Source of the DNA: Hyparrhenia diplandra | Lineage: Eukaryota > Streptophyta > Magnoliopsida > Poales > Poaceae | Direction: 5' to 3' | Length of the DNA: 64,000 nt | Assembly (NCBI GenBank): GCA_015847255.1 | Contig: JADLZK010009023.1 | Location: forward strand, 372,001 to 436,000 | Shown here: piece by piece, positions 36,235-48,315 of the stretch | Numbering within the stretch: the first letter of the stretch is position 1 | How the letters are laid out: each line of letters starts with the position of its first letter | Notes under the pieces: generated by a model | What the model saw: only the letters and a program-made list of their open reading frames with translations | The model's database searches: none | Told to the model about the DNA's origin: nothing | Made by a program: the position numbers and the translations under genes

Positions 36235-38629
36235 GGCAAGGCTGATTATTCAACACCCATTCCTGCCTCAAGAGGAAGAAAAGAGGAAGTGGGAAACTAA
36301 ATAGAAACTTTAATTGGGTCTAGATGTGAAACTCGTGACTCTTATGAAGAGTAGTGGACAGTCTTGGCCGACTATAGGATGATTGGTGAAAGATCCGGGG
36401 TGCCCAGTGCAAAGTGCCAATTTCTGTTTTTTTTTTTTTTTTCTTTCATGGATATAATCTTACTATTACTAATTGAAGGCTCCAACGGATGCTCCACGTC
36501 AATCCTCACCAGTTGTGCTAAGAAAAATGATAAAGTGCTAGAAATTTCCACATTAATTAGAAACATCCAACCATCAAATCGAAAGACTCAACCATCCACA
36601 TCCGTTGGATCAATTAAAAATTACCCACCTTTGCCCTTTGTAAATAAAAAAAAAAAAACTAGCCTAAAATATGATTATTGGAGAGAGAAAACCCTTTCAT
36701 TATGTGGGAAAAAAGTTGTACTTACCGATGTTCACATTTGGTTAACTATTAGAATATGTATATCTAAAACATTTACTGTTTCTATACTATTATATAAAAC
36801 ATTAGATATGGGCTACACGACGTTCAAGGTTGGTTAACAGTTCGATTATCTAACGAAGTCGCGTCCATATAAAAACATAGAAAATGCTAAAATGGAAAAT
36901 CCATTTTTTTTTTCTCTAAACCAAAGAATGCATATTGGAAGTGACTAGCTGTTACAGTTTTACTCATATGAAAGATCCATTTTTATTATAATTATTATAA
37001 TTCTTCGTGTGTGCACATACAAGCTGTTACAGTCAATTGTTTATAGTGGTATGGAGGAAAAAGTGAAGTTCATTTTTTTTTTTTTTTTTTTTTTTGCAAC
37101 ATAGGCTGTTATAGTGGCGCCAAAGGACAGAATCAAAATTTGAACGCATTCTACAACTGAGGGCAAAAGCGTCTTTTCTGGTGGCCGTTAGCTCTTACAA
37201 CCAAAATATTTGACGGAAGTGGCATGTAGGAAAAGAAAGTTTCATGCAACGGTATAGGGAGAACTTTTGAAATTTCAATGGTACACAGATAAGTTTGACC
37301 TTTTATAACGGCACACAGGTAAAAAGCTCAATAGCAAACTCTTTCCTACTTTTAATCAATCTATTTTCTATGTTCGGCCCCTCCAAAACTTGCTGCCAAG
37401 CTCCGCCACTATCTGCAACCAACGAACTATATATCTAAGGACTATTGTGCGGCACTGCTCATAACATTTGGTTTGACATGCTCGAAAAGAGAATTCAACC
37501 GGTGGACGTGAAAAGGAACCCAAGGAGATGCAAACAAAGCAGACAACTCTGGCATGCACCCAAGGGCCAGTGACCTACCTTCTGTTAGGACTTTGTAGCA
37601 CCTAAGAGGGCACACAAAGTAGGCGGAAGCCATGTTTTGTAAATCTCAAAATGGAAGCAAAATTAGATGCCGTTAAACATAATTTCAAATAAAATGATAT
37701 CTAACCCTGCATTTCAGACTCATGGGGAGTGGCTTCCGAGTAGGCTCAACGATATATGCTTTCACAAACTCTCTTCATGGATCTTGATGTTTGTCTGCGG
37801 TGAGCAGCTATTGCCTACTGTTGGGGACTTGTACCCTTTTGAGTCTCTCCTCTTGCGTTTCTTGGCTTGTGAGATGTTGACTCTTGAAGCTTGTAGGGAT
37901 TCGAGTGATTTCGGCCTCCGGCGCGAAATTTGATTTGCATTCTTATATGGATCGGACTTGTATCAAAAAGACCAATTAAGTTGCTCTTAATTATATATGT
38001 GTTAGGAATAATATGCCTAGGATCTAGATATAGGGCAGCGGTATTTTGGTCTGCCTGTTATAATTCGGGCACTATAAATAGCACTCTCGAAGAATAATGA
38101 GAATACAACATACAATGTTCCATATATTGTAAACTACGACACAACTATTGCATATTGGCGACAAATATCTTATTAGGGTAGCCAGGCCTACCAAAGGAAC
38201 CACTATCTGTTTTCGAACTTCGAAACAAGTTGAGCTCCAGCTTTTGCAATGTGTGTCAATTATTGGAGGCCATGAAATGATCGTTGCAAGAAAATTGGGC
38301 GACCTAGCTAGTTAACGACATTACAGAGTGTGTACCGTATGAACAATGCGTGTACCAATGACCAATGAGCTATAGATCGATCGGGAAAGGGACAGGAGCT
38401 ACCATATGCATCGATCACTGATCGATCAGCCGCGGAACATGATGCAGCAGGAGGATTATTGGCGGGCCGGGATGGCTACGTGGGATGCCGCCAAACGAAT
38501 TGAAGCTGCGTGTCCCTCCCTCTCTCATGATATGCAGGATGTGGATCGGATCAGTGCAGTGACCAGTGTATTGTCACTCAACGCAATGATAGATGATGAG
38601 TCTCTGCTGGCGCGTCGATCTACGACAGG
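36235..38629. other. Intergenic, no gene recognised
   Basis: There are poly-T tracts near 36428 and 37076-37095. TAGTGGCGCC near 37112 and the inverted GAGCTCCGCCACTA-like GCTCCGCCACTATC near 37405 could be ends of a 300-bp hAT-type MITE, but no target duplication was found. A frame at 37667-37933 and another at 38406-38629 (GMATWDAAKRIEAA) have no recognised relatives. The second is interrupted by the element at 38630. Confidence 0.4.
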
Positions 38630-39506
38630 CCTAGTTTTTCGAACCGAACCGGAGACCGAACCAGTGAGGCTCTCGGTTCAATGGTTCATTGGTCCAACCG
38701 TTTAGAACCGGTTGAACCGCTGGTTCGATAATTTTGGGCCGTTTTATTGAACCGGCCACAAATACTATGAACCGGTGTATATACATATGACTTAATTAAT
38801 AATTAACATTGAAGCAATGCATGTATAATAAAATAAGAACACGATTAAAACCATTTTTCTGTTAATACTCAAATTATAGATAAATATAAAATATACAAAG
38901 ACCATATATGGACCGCTTACGAAGTGGTTCCCAAAAAGATTTAAATAGTAATTTAAATATTTACAGTTATCAAAATAATCTGAAATGTTGAAATAGGGTG
39001 TACCGTCGGGATTTGGGAAGGACTCATCAAAACAATTAAGTTGGATATGGTATTTATTTAATTAAGAGCTCATATAAAAATATCATTTTTTTAATTTAAA
39101 ATGTAAGGTCCAAACTCAACCATGCATGTTCACGCACTGTACACACGCACACTTCAGTCTCCAATCCAAACCCCACAGCCCACACGTCCTCCAAGACTCC
39201 AAAAAGTAGCTCATGGTCCCACACGTTTCCAGCCCTGCAGCGGCAGTAGCAGCCAGCCCACCAGCGAGCGGCAGCCACGACGCACATGGACAGCAGTAGA
39301 TAGCAGCGTGCGCTGGTAAATTCCTAGAACGGGACGGTCCAAACAAAACCGGCCGGTTCACCGGTTCATCAAAAAACCGGCCGGTTCAACCGGTTTTTAG
39401 CGGTCCAATTGCACGAACGGTCTTTTAAGTGAACCAGACCGATGTAGGCTCTGATTCGGTCTTTTAGTGGTCGAACCGCCGGTCCGGTTCGGTTCAAAAA
39501 ACAAGG
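38630..39506. mobile_element. hAT-like element, 877 bp, GAACCGG-rich ends
   Basis: The left end CCTAGTTTTTCGAACCGAAC pairs with the right end, read inward, CCTTGTTTTTTGAACCGAAC. A perfect 8-bp duplication ACGACAGG lies at 38622-38629 and 39507-39514. Subterminal GAACCGG/CCGGTTC words are clustered in both orientations (38640-38770 and 39345-39495). The core is AT-rich apart from a GC-balanced island at 39108-39320. There is no transposase. The 8-bp duplication favours hAT; Mutator is less likely. Confidence 0.82.
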
Positions 39507-39659
39507 ACGACAGGACCATCACATTCAATTCATCACATATATAGGAGAGCAGCATGCGTGTACATCCACACAAATCCAATTGATCAGGGCACCCCACAAA
39601 CCAAGGTCTCCTCCATCGATCTATGTACCGATACGTATGCATTGGTGTATACGGTATCG

Positions 39660-40080
39660 TTTTTTTACTTCGTCATTAATGAACTGTACGTGCGTACCCA
39701 TGGACCCAAGCTATTACTCTAGGTTTTCTAGGTAATAATACAGACGGCTCGCTGATTGTAAGGTTTTTTACAATCTTCTCTCGCCTACTCATATAATAGT
39801 TAGCTCTTTTCAATAATATAGCTGGTATCTCACATAGTTTCTTAGTTTGTTGATTGTAAGGTTCTTTACAACCCTCTTTCAGTCTACTCACAATAGTTAG
39901 CTCTTTCCAATAATATAGGGCTCACTTGTATACCTCACATAGTTTCTTGGTTATTGTGCGGTACCGCTTCTCCTCACTCTCCCTCACTTCTCTCCTCCAC
40001 GTCAAAGCATTTAGATGGTTTATATGACAAAGCAGTACTAGGTCTTTTTACTTCGTCATTAATGAACTGTACGTGAGTAC
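39660..40080. repeat. Nested direct repeats
   Basis: TTTACTTCGTCATTAATGAA followed by CTGTACGTG occurs at 39664-39693 and again at 40046-40076. Between them a unit of about 100 bp is tandemly repeated at 39752-39846 and 39853-39957 (GATTGTAAGGTT, TTTACAA, ATAGTTAGCTCTTT, AATAATATAG, CTCACATAGTTTCTT). The outer pair could be a tandem duplication boundary; no terminal inverted repeat was seen. Confidence 0.65.
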
Positions 40081-40270
40081 TATCTAGTCGATATGTACCG
40101 GTAGATCATATCTATTACGTACTATCAGTCGATGATGGATAGGGCAACTGAGTCACCTAAATTTTTAGTCTTGTTAAATTTCAATAGGCGAACTAACAAG
40201 TGCACAAAAATTTAGTTTAACTTCAGCATGTTGCTAGTTCACCGGTTGGCAAACAAAAGCCAGCTAAAAT

Positions 40271-41883
40271 GGAAAAAACTGTCATGTGCACCACGCACAC
40301 CGGTGCTTTTGTGTGCACCTCCACCTGATTAGCGCCACGTGGCCCGGTACTAATCATTGCCGTCCGCATCGTTAGCATGTACAGCTCGTGGGCTCGGCTT
40401 GGAAGAGTATTATAATCGCGTTAGTTGGCCGCCGCTGGGTCGGCTTGGCTCCCAGAGTCCCACGTACAGCTACGTACCAAAAGAACGGCGCTGGCACGCT
40501 GCTGTAGGTTTTAGGATTGAATTAAAATCAGCGTTCGTTACTTTAAAAACAGAGTAGATATATATAATTTTGAAAGGAAAATAAACACTCCATTTATTCC
40601 GAAAAATTCAAACTTTAATCAAACTGATACAATTCTGAGCAGATATATATAATTTTGAAAGAAAAATAAACACTCCATATATTCTAAAAATTCAAACTTG
40701 AATCAAACTGATACAATTCTAAATACGTCGAAAGACATAAATTCAAACTTTAATGAAACTAAATCATTACTCGGCACTCCATCAAAATATTACTTCGTAA
40801 CAGGATTTTGAAATGTAGCATCTTCCTCAACTCCCATTAAAAGCCTTATGTATCCCCCTGGTACGTATGGAGCGGCCATTCTGAAGGATCATCAAGTAAA
40901 TTGAACTGTGCCGTAGTGGAATTAGCATATCCAACTTGCACTAAAAGGAGCATCCATTCTTTGAAGAGGGCTCAAGACGATCGTCTATTATTTTTGCATT
41001 ATCACTTTGGAGCTCTTCACCTACAATGAAATGAAATATTTGAATGATAATACAATATTTTAAAATGTAGTCATAAGCAAAAAGCAACTGGTACTAGTTA
41101 GGTCAATACTTTTTTTTACGACCCTTCTTCTTCTTCCCCCTGCATTCTTTTCAACAACATTTTTGAAACGTATTCTTTGGTCCTTTTATTACCTCAGGAA
41201 TTTTCTCCACTAATCCCACATCTGTTATTTGTTCTCCACTGATAGCATCATTCAAAGATCTAAAGAAGCGATAATTATTATGGAAATAATGTGTAATCTC
41301 AAAAAAAAAAAAAAAGATCTAAAGAAGCGATAATTATTATGGAAATAAAAACAGGACCTTTACACTGAGCGATGATCGATACTAAGCAAGGAGAAGCAGC
41401 TTCGTACCTGCCGACCGGTGCCGACGACGTCGCCTGGTACGACATCTCCGCAACGTCCACGGCCCTGGCTGTGGCGAAGTCCACACGGCCGTCGTGTGCA
41501 CCCTCCAAATCTCCTCCTCCGTGCCCCCCATCTGCCATGGACGCCCTTCTGCCGAGCGATGGCGGCGGCGCACGCGCGATACAGTACGATGCGGAGCGAT
41601 GGCGGCGGAGCACGCATGAGACGGTTTCACGAAATAATCCAATCCTTAAACCTACAGCAGCGGGCCAGCGTCGTTCTATTGGTACGAAGCTGTACGTGGG
41701 AGCCTGCAGGGAGGCAAGCCGAGCCGGCGGCGGCCAACGAACGCTGATTTTAATTAGCCAAGCCGATGCTACTCTATGCTAACGATGCGGACGGCAATGA
41801 TTAGTACCGGGCCACGTGGCGTTAATCAGGTGGAGGTGCACACAAAAGCACCGGTGTCCGTGGTGCACATGACAGTTTTTTCC
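40271..41883. mobile_element. Mutator-like element with long TIRs, 1613 bp
   Basis: Long inverted ends of about 240 bp, starting GGAAAAAACTGTCATGTGCA on the left (40271) and complementary at 41640-41883, are flanked by GCTAAAAT (40263-40270 and 41884-41891). The TIRs share CACCGGTGCTTTTGTGTGCA, CCTCCACCTGATTA and CGTCCGCATCGTTAGCAT. Long TIRs and an 8-9 bp duplication are Mutator hallmarks. The interior holds an 88-bp tandem repeat (40560-40720), a duplicated 33-36 mer with poly-A (41254-41348), and on the minus strand a frame from ATG near 41538 (MADGGHGGGDLEGAHDGRVD) that could be captured host sequence. There is no MURA transposase. Confidence 0.85.
41254..41348 (+). mobile_element. Micro-retroposition footprint inside the MULE
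   Basis: A direct repeat of 33-36 bp (AGATCTAAAGAAGCGATAAT and on to GGAAATAA; 41254-41289 and 41313-41348) flanks TGTGTAATCTC plus twelve A. The repeat is long for a target duplication. A staggered-break repair event is an alternative. Confidence 0.45.
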
Positions 41884-43761
41884 GCTAAAATTGATCACCA
41901 GGGGCTCTCGAAATAGGGCTCTCAAATTCATCCCACTAGACAATGACACATAGGACCTATTTGTCATTCTTCTTCCTTCTCATTTGCTCTACTTACTAAG
42001 CAACACATCACCACCATTAATCGCCCTCTCGTTGTCTTCTTTTCAGATCATCTTTTAAAATCACATGAGCAGCTTCCCAATGTTGTCCACTATGTCCTAG
42101 TAGAACACCACGAGAGTTGGTTGTGCTATATTGTTGTCGAGCCCGACCGTGTGGTGTAGGAAGGCGTTTATCGAACATCCTCTCCATGGCCTCCACTAGC
42201 TAGTTAGTTTTCAAATTGACGTAGCATGTGTGATTTGTGGTTCTTTTTCTCCATGTCGACTACCATGAAGACTCAAATTACATCCTAGCATGTTAGCACT
42301 TTGCAGGGAAAATGGAATAGGTAAATTTGTGGAATCACACAACCTCACCTCTTACTTACCAATGTTTGTACTCGTTCTCAAGGGCTAAGTGTTGTAAAAA
42401 GTGACAGTACCGCAGCTTTGATTAAGAGATTGAAAGGACACAAGACGAGAGGTCCGGTTTCGGTTTTTACGGATCTAGTTGGCTGTTCAAGGAGAGCTAT
42501 GCTACTAAAACAAAGTGAGACGATAGCTCTGATTACCAAATTTTAGTTACCGACAAGGGGATGGCCCGGCCTTCATGATAGTATGTTTGAGAACAAGCTA
42601 ACTTGTTGTAGAAACAACGGGATATCTAGATTTATACCTGATCAAGGTTGGATGTGACCAAGCGAGTATGGTGAGAAGCATCGAAACATTGAGGACTTTG
42701 ACTCAAGCTCTGAGAGATCGCAGAACCACAAACCGGTACTAATCCAAACAACACGGCGTAGCCAAACGGAAGTCGTAGAGCACCTAAGTAGGGGATGTCG
42801 AGATATCTCTCACAAGCCCAAGAAGAAGTCACAGAACAAAGGTGTGTAAAACACTTTCAAGAGCTCGGTTGCAATATAATATCAGATTACCCATTCATAA
42901 AAAGTTCCTTTTCTTTTTTACAATAGAGGTGTTATTTATACTAGGAATAAGTCTCAGGGGAAGTTGAAACGACGAGCCACACATTGGGTTAGAAACTAGG
43001 CTTGACGTGGGTTGCAGCCATGTATAGCATGCACCACGAAACATGAGAGGATGATAAGTATTGAATGCGAAGTTGTACCATTATCCTGCCCTAAGAAGAC
43101 TGTTGACCTTCTAAGCAGTCCCCACCAAGATGATCATAACCTTTTGATGCAAGGTCCAATGGTGTGAAATTGGTTGCATTCGAAAGATGACTTGTGAAGC
43201 TTTCCAAAATGTGTTCATTTACATTCATACCTTTGAGAATCAAGACTTATGAATGTTTCTTCAACTGGTCCATCTTTTCCCAGATCTGGTCCGTTTTGCT
43301 CATTCGTTTTGCATTGCATTGCACTGATCCATTCTTTGCAATTGATCTCCATGCTTGTAGCTTGCTCCTCTTCATGAGTGAATCTAACCAACATCAATAT
43401 AGATGATTTAGTTAGCTTAGACATGGCAAAATCATGATGAATTAGGAAAGAATTCAAATCTGCTTCTAGCTACTTGACGCGGCTTTGTGTAAGTGGACCA
43501 TGATTATGTTCTCTAATGTTAGATGGTGAATGCTCTATTTGTTCAAAGACATCATTAACCGAGATGTCCTCATTAGGTGGTGGGGTAAGAGTGGGCAAAG
43601 TGTGTGGTGCCTAAAGTCGGGTAGGTGCAGGAAAATAGGGTATTTGCTTTTTACGGCGAGCACGTATATAGAAATGGAACCAACCACTTGATGTGCTAGT
43701 GGCATGGACCCTAGGAATGAGGGCTCGAGTATAGATTTGGCGGGCCTCCTATTTGGGGAGT
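41884..43761. other. Intergenic, no gene recognised
   Basis: There is no convincing coding region. Scattered plausible pieces such as GATTACCAAATTTTAGTTACC (42531) and an AT-rich stretch at 43200-43560 have no recognised relatives. The sequence just before 43762 (TTTGGGGAGT) abuts the LTR start. Confidence 0.4.
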
Positions 43762-44317
43762 TGTCAAGTTCCGGCTAGATTGGGCTTAACCGACACGCAG
43801 ATTGGGGAATTGGGAGGAGAGGAAGAGGATGGGGGCGGCGATGATGGTGGCGGCGTGGGCGGCGGCACGCCGGCCGTGGTGGCGCGATGGCGCGCCCGGG
43901 CGGGCGACGCGTGGGCGGCGGCAAGGGGGGAAGGCAGGGGTGGCGCGAGCGAGAGAGAGAAAGCAGGTTGGGATAAATTTCTTTATTTGCTTGTTACCCC
44001 GAAAGATTACAAACCCCCTACTTTTATAGCCCGGTATCTCAAGCAATCTCTCTAAAGGTTTCCTTATAGATTGGAATACCTTTTACAAGCATATCCTATT
44101 TATTTATTTTCTAATAAGGGTCTCCCTTATAGATGAGATAGCCCCTTGCACACAAAAAACGCCTAAAGATAATCCTAGATATTTTCCTCCTTTATTCCCG
44201 AATTAATTGCCGAAGAATCCGTGGAAAGGGGGGAAGGCGGCGTGGGGCGCGGAGGGGCGGCGCCGGCGCCCGCGGGCCTGTCGGCCCCTTTCGGGCCCTA
44301 TTTTTCGGGTCATGACA
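43762..44317 (-). repeat. 3' LTR of the gag-protease element
   Basis: It runs from TGTCAAGTTCC to GGTCATGACA. It is a direct repeat of about 46887-47473 and lacks the GGCTAGTGGGACTT segment present there near 47163. Confidence 0.8.
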
Positions 44318-45305
44318 TCTCCCCCCCTTCTCCGACCGGGCGCGTCCTCGCGGCTGGATGAAAGTCCATTCCGTCACACCGGGCCGAGATCGGCCGCCCT
44401 GGAATAATGAGCTCAACTCAGTAGCACGAGTCGACCCCTTTGGGGTTCCCGAGGATCATGTTCTCCCCGGTTCGCTAGGATCAAACTCCAGGAGGTAGTG
44501 AAGGTTGCCGGCGTAGCCGTGGTAGATGTACGGTGAACAAAGACGCCCCCGCTGGAAGCCGCTCGACGGCATGCCGCCGTAGGAGCTCCGTGGGAACGCC
44601 TACCTCAAGGTGCCGATGCACCATGTCGCGGGTGGGCTCTCCAGAATAAGAAACGCTCATTGGGCGGAGTTTTGACGAAGAGCGGGAGCAGCGCCGATGG
44701 TGATGTCGCGGCGAGTAGGAGGAGTAGCGACCAAGTTCAACATCGCATCGTACATGAAGGAGCCGACGTCGAACGAGAAGGCGAAAGTTTTTGACACCCC
44801 CTCTCGCATCGTGAGGTGATGTGGACATTGTCGATGGTGAGGAAGAGGCGATCCATGCCGCCGAGGAAGACGACTTAGCCGGGCCGACGTGGTGGCGCCA
44901 CGGCCATATGCCGCCCAACAGGATGGCGGTCGGTGCGGTGAAGTTGGCTCCGTCGTGTAAGCCCCCAAGGCGAGGAAGTTCGCCCCGCGAACTCCGCCCG
45001 AAGCAAGGCCTCCAAGAGGTCCGGCAATAGTGGAGAGGAAGCCGAGGTAGAATCGGCCGCCGAAGAGGAGGAGGCCGTCCTCGTGTCCATGCTGAGCGGC
45101 GCCGCCCGTGGTGACATCGAGGGCGTCGCGCGTAGATGATGCCGATCCTCTAATGTAGCCCGGCGTAGCCGGGACCGAAGACTCCGGGCGGACGCGGTCG
45201 AGGTCCAAGATAGCCGCATGCCTCGAACGTTTCCCAAGCCGAAGTCGCAGCGCATTTAATGCCGGCGGCGAAGATGCTCGACGGCAGGCCGGGGCGTGGG
45301 CGCCC

Positions 45306-46850
45306 CTACGCTGGGGGTGGAGCCAATGTGAACGTGTTTCGGCGACCGCCGCGGTAGTACCGCAGCTCGCGGGTCGCGAAGTCCCATGTCACGCGGCCCC
45401 GTGCTTGCCAACCAAGGCATGCCAAGGATGACGCCGACGCCATCGCCGCTGGCATGACGAGGCGCCGATGTCGGAAGGTGCCGGGCGCCGAGGCATAGTG
45501 GTACGCCGAAGGTGGCGGCGCTGCATGTAGACGTGGCGCCGGTGCGCTGGTGATCGGCACACGACCGGCCGAGTCCCGAGGCCCGCCGTGGTCACCAAGC
45601 GGGGTCGATGTAGTTGTGTGTTGCTCCCGAGTCGACGATGATGTTGACGCCCGTGCCTAAGATCATAATGACGAGGTAGAGAGAATGAGCACCACGCATC
45701 GGGAGTCGATCCCCAACGAGGACCTTCGTGATCATCCGCTCCTCTTTAACATCCGCTAGTGGGGCGTTTGTCGTGTCGTCGGTGTAGTCGCTGAACATCG
45801 CGGATGTCTAAGAGATGCTTGCACTTGTGACCCCGTGTGAACGGCTCGTCATAGTTGAGTCCAGCCTTGCGCCGCTCCGTCATCTCCTCCGTGTCGGCCC
45901 GCTTGAACGGCCGAAGTCGTTGCCGCCGACGGGGCGCGGGGCGGCGCCAGGCCACGCGCACGGGCGCCCTAGCCTTTGCCCGTGGCCGGCTTGCCGGTGT
46001 TGTAGAGGATGGCGAGGCGCCGCCAGACGCCCTAACGAGAGACATGGCAGCCTCCATGTCCGTGGGATTCTCGTGATCTCGACGCTCGCCTTGAGCGGTT
46101 CGCCCAAGCCTCGGCCGTAGATGTTCACCGCTTGCTTGTCGCCGAGGTGGCTCGCACGCGCCACGGCGCCAGAACCGCCCCGTGTACTCATCGACGGTGC
46201 ATGTCTTCCTCGGCGATGCCGGCTCACCCGCCGGATTCCATCGTTCATTTGGGCGGGCTTCGTTGACATATTGGGCGGCTTCGCCCAATCCGCCACCGGG
46301 TTCTCTGGGGACAGCCTCATGTACCACCGCTTTGTGCTCCTCCCGTGAGATGATAGGATGCATAAAAGACTTGCTCCGTGGGTCGGGCGTACCTTGTCCC
46401 CCTCGAAGAATTGCTCGCAGCGGTTGATCCATGGGAGGGATCCTCCTTGCCATCGTGAGGTCGGGAAGGACAGCTTGTGCGGCGGGCGTGAGACACAGGA
46501 AGGTGTCGACCAGGAGGAGGCGGGGCGGCGCATGCGCCCGACGGTGGTGCCCTGGCGGTGCCGGCCGCCCGAGGTAGCCCTTCATCGGGTTCTCCGGATC
46601 GGCTGCGGTGACTTGATCATCCATGTTACGCTTGCCATCGGTCCGCTTCTTGATGAAGTCGCTGGCTCTTGTCTCCAACGCCGTCTTCATCTCCATTTCG
46701 GCGTCCCCGAAGCCGTTGGCGGCGCTTGATTGCTGCTGGATCGTCGCCGGAGAGGATCGAAAGTTTGTTCTCGATCTTGTCCAGCCTGCTGTCGAATTTG
46801 GTGAACTGGTCCCCCAAGTTGTTCAGCAGCTTCTTCGAGTCGTTATCCAT
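45306..46850 (-). pseudogene. Gypsy-type gag and retropepsin remnants
   Basis: The frame at 46626-46850 starts MDNDSKKLLNNLGDQFTKFD and KIENKL, the usual opening of grass gypsy gag, 40 bases inside the 5' LTR. Downstream pieces in shifting frames include TEEMTERRKAGLNYDEPF and TRGHKCKHL near 45810-45890. This corresponds to a CCHC knuckle region whose first two cysteines are missing. At 45592-45798 lies the protease NIIVDSGATHNYID with catalytic DSG, and at 45306-45500 its C-terminal part, GRVTWDFATRELRYYRGG. Multiple frameshifts make it non-coding. Nothing recognisable lies between 44333 and 45300. Confidence 0.75.
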
Positions 46851-46886
46851 GGTGGTGGGTGGATCGTAGTGGTCTCCGGGATACTA

Positions 46887-47473
46887 CCGGCCGTTCAGCC
46901 TAGATTGGGCGGAACCGACACGTAGATTGGGAAATTGGGAGGAGAGGAAGAGGATGGGGCGGTGATGATGGTGGCGGTGTGGGGGCGCGCCGCGCGCGGT
47001 CGCGGTGGCGCGACGGCGGCGGCGGGCGGCACAAGGGGCGGGGCGGCGGGCGGCGGCGTGGAAAGGAAGGCGGGCGAGCGAGAGAGACAGGGAGGTTGGG
47101 ATAAATTTCTTTATTTGCTTGTTACCCCGAAAGACATGCAGACCCCTTACTTTTATAGTCCAGGCTAGTGGGACTTGTATCTCAAGCAATCTCTCTAAAG
47201 GTTTCCTTATAGATTGGAATACTTTTTACAAGCATATCCTATTTATTTATTTCCTAATAAGGGTCTCTCTTATAGATGAGATAGCCCCTTGCACACCAAA
47301 ATGCCTAAAGATAATCCTAGATATTTTCCTCCTTTATTCCCGAATTAATTGCCGAAGAATCCGCGGAAAGGAGGGAAAGCGGGATACGAGCGCTGCGAGC
47401 CGGGGGGGGGTGGCGCCGGCTCCGCTGGGCCTGTCGGGCCTGTCCTACGGGGCCCTATTTCTGGGTCATGACA
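46887..47473 (-). repeat. 5' LTR of the gag-protease element
   Basis: It is homologous to 43762-44317 from CTAGATTGGGCGG onward and ends TCATGACA. The first dozen bases differ from the other LTR, so its inner boundary is approximate. The minus-strand sequence just inside, GTATCCCGGAGACC, may be a decayed primer-binding site. Confidence 0.75.
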
Positions 47474-47670
47474 GAGCACTATCAATACACATACACAAAT
47501 TGTACCCTTTTAAGCATCTTCCAAGGACCGAGCTAACTCATCCGAGATTCCCAAAGTTACTACCGACGGCTCGTTGTCAACAGAACCTCGCTACCACTTA
47601 AAGCATAATACCGAAAAATCCACGAAAAAACACGAGCACCCATGCAAAGTTGAGGACTCAAACCTGGGTG

Positions 47671-48224
47671 CACTACTACATAATTTATTTTTCATGATGT
47701 TTTTTTTTTCATTAACCGTGGCGGTTTTTAACCCGCACGGAGCAAATATCATGGTTAATTGGCCGATTAACCGTGACGGTTTTTAGGACCGTTACGGTGG
47801 CGATTTTTTTAAAGATAACCGCATGGTTAGTGGTTATCTTTAAAAAACTGCATGTTAAATAAAATCAAAAATCAAAACGGGCCTAGCGAGCTATTCCTTG
47901 TATTCCTAGTGCACGGGCCCCACAACATGCTATACACTGCTATTTCTGGTGCACGGCCCCCACAATCCCTTTTTTACATGCACCACCCTAAATTCAAATT
48001 GGACCAGGGTATTTTATGTGACGGTTTTCTTATAAATAATCACCGCGGTTAATGGATTTTTGCGTGGCGATTTTTTTAACCGCCATGATAAATGAGATAT
48101 TAACCGTGGCGGTTTTGCTCTCGCCGGAGGCCCTGATCCGGCTGTGATTTACGGTAACAATTTTCTAAAAGAACGCCACGGTTAATAATTTTGGGCGTGC
48201 CTTGCAAAAGATTTTTTAGTAGTG
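47671..48224. mobile_element. Non-autonomous CACTA element, 554 bp
   Basis: CACTACTACATAATTT at the left and TTTTTTAGTAGTG at the right are inverted termini with a 3-bp duplication GTG (47668-47670 and 48225-48227). Subterminal repeats of the form AACCGTGGCGGTTTTT occur throughout in both orientations. The interior is AT-rich and non-coding. It shares end structure with 20401-21239 but not the GC-rich core. Confidence 0.88.
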
Positions 48225-48315
48225 GTGGACAAATTCCACCACAAAGACCTAACAAACTTCTCGAACGGAGGCGGTCGATATATATAGGTAGCCAAACAAT
48301 AAGATTTCGTTATGC

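Larger units (their letters stand above)
43762..47473 (-). mobile_element. Gag-protease LTR retrotransposon lacking RT
   Basis: Direct LTRs lie at 43762-44317 and about 46887-47473. Each ends TCATGACA on the plus strand, and both share GATTGGGATAAATTTC-type blocks (GGGATAAATTTCTTTATTTG, AAGGTTTCCTTATAGATTGG, CCCGAATTAATTGCCGAAGA). A polypurine tract GAGAAGGGGGGGAGA on the minus strand lies at 44318-44332. The 2.5-kb interior encodes gag and retropepsin remnants only; no integrase, RT or RNase H was found. A target duplication is not evident. It belongs to the same family as the solo LTR at 27388-27995. A non-autonomous (TR-GAG-like) element of the Ty3/gypsy group is the likely identity. Confidence 0.78.

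Noticed and set aside
36781..36800. Another Helitron-like TCTATACTATTATATAAAAC
   Set aside because: Short AT-rich match only; no 3' end and no captured sequence recognised.
37110..37412. hAT-type MITE with TAGTGGCG ends
   Set aside because: End similarity is only about eight bases and no target duplication was found.
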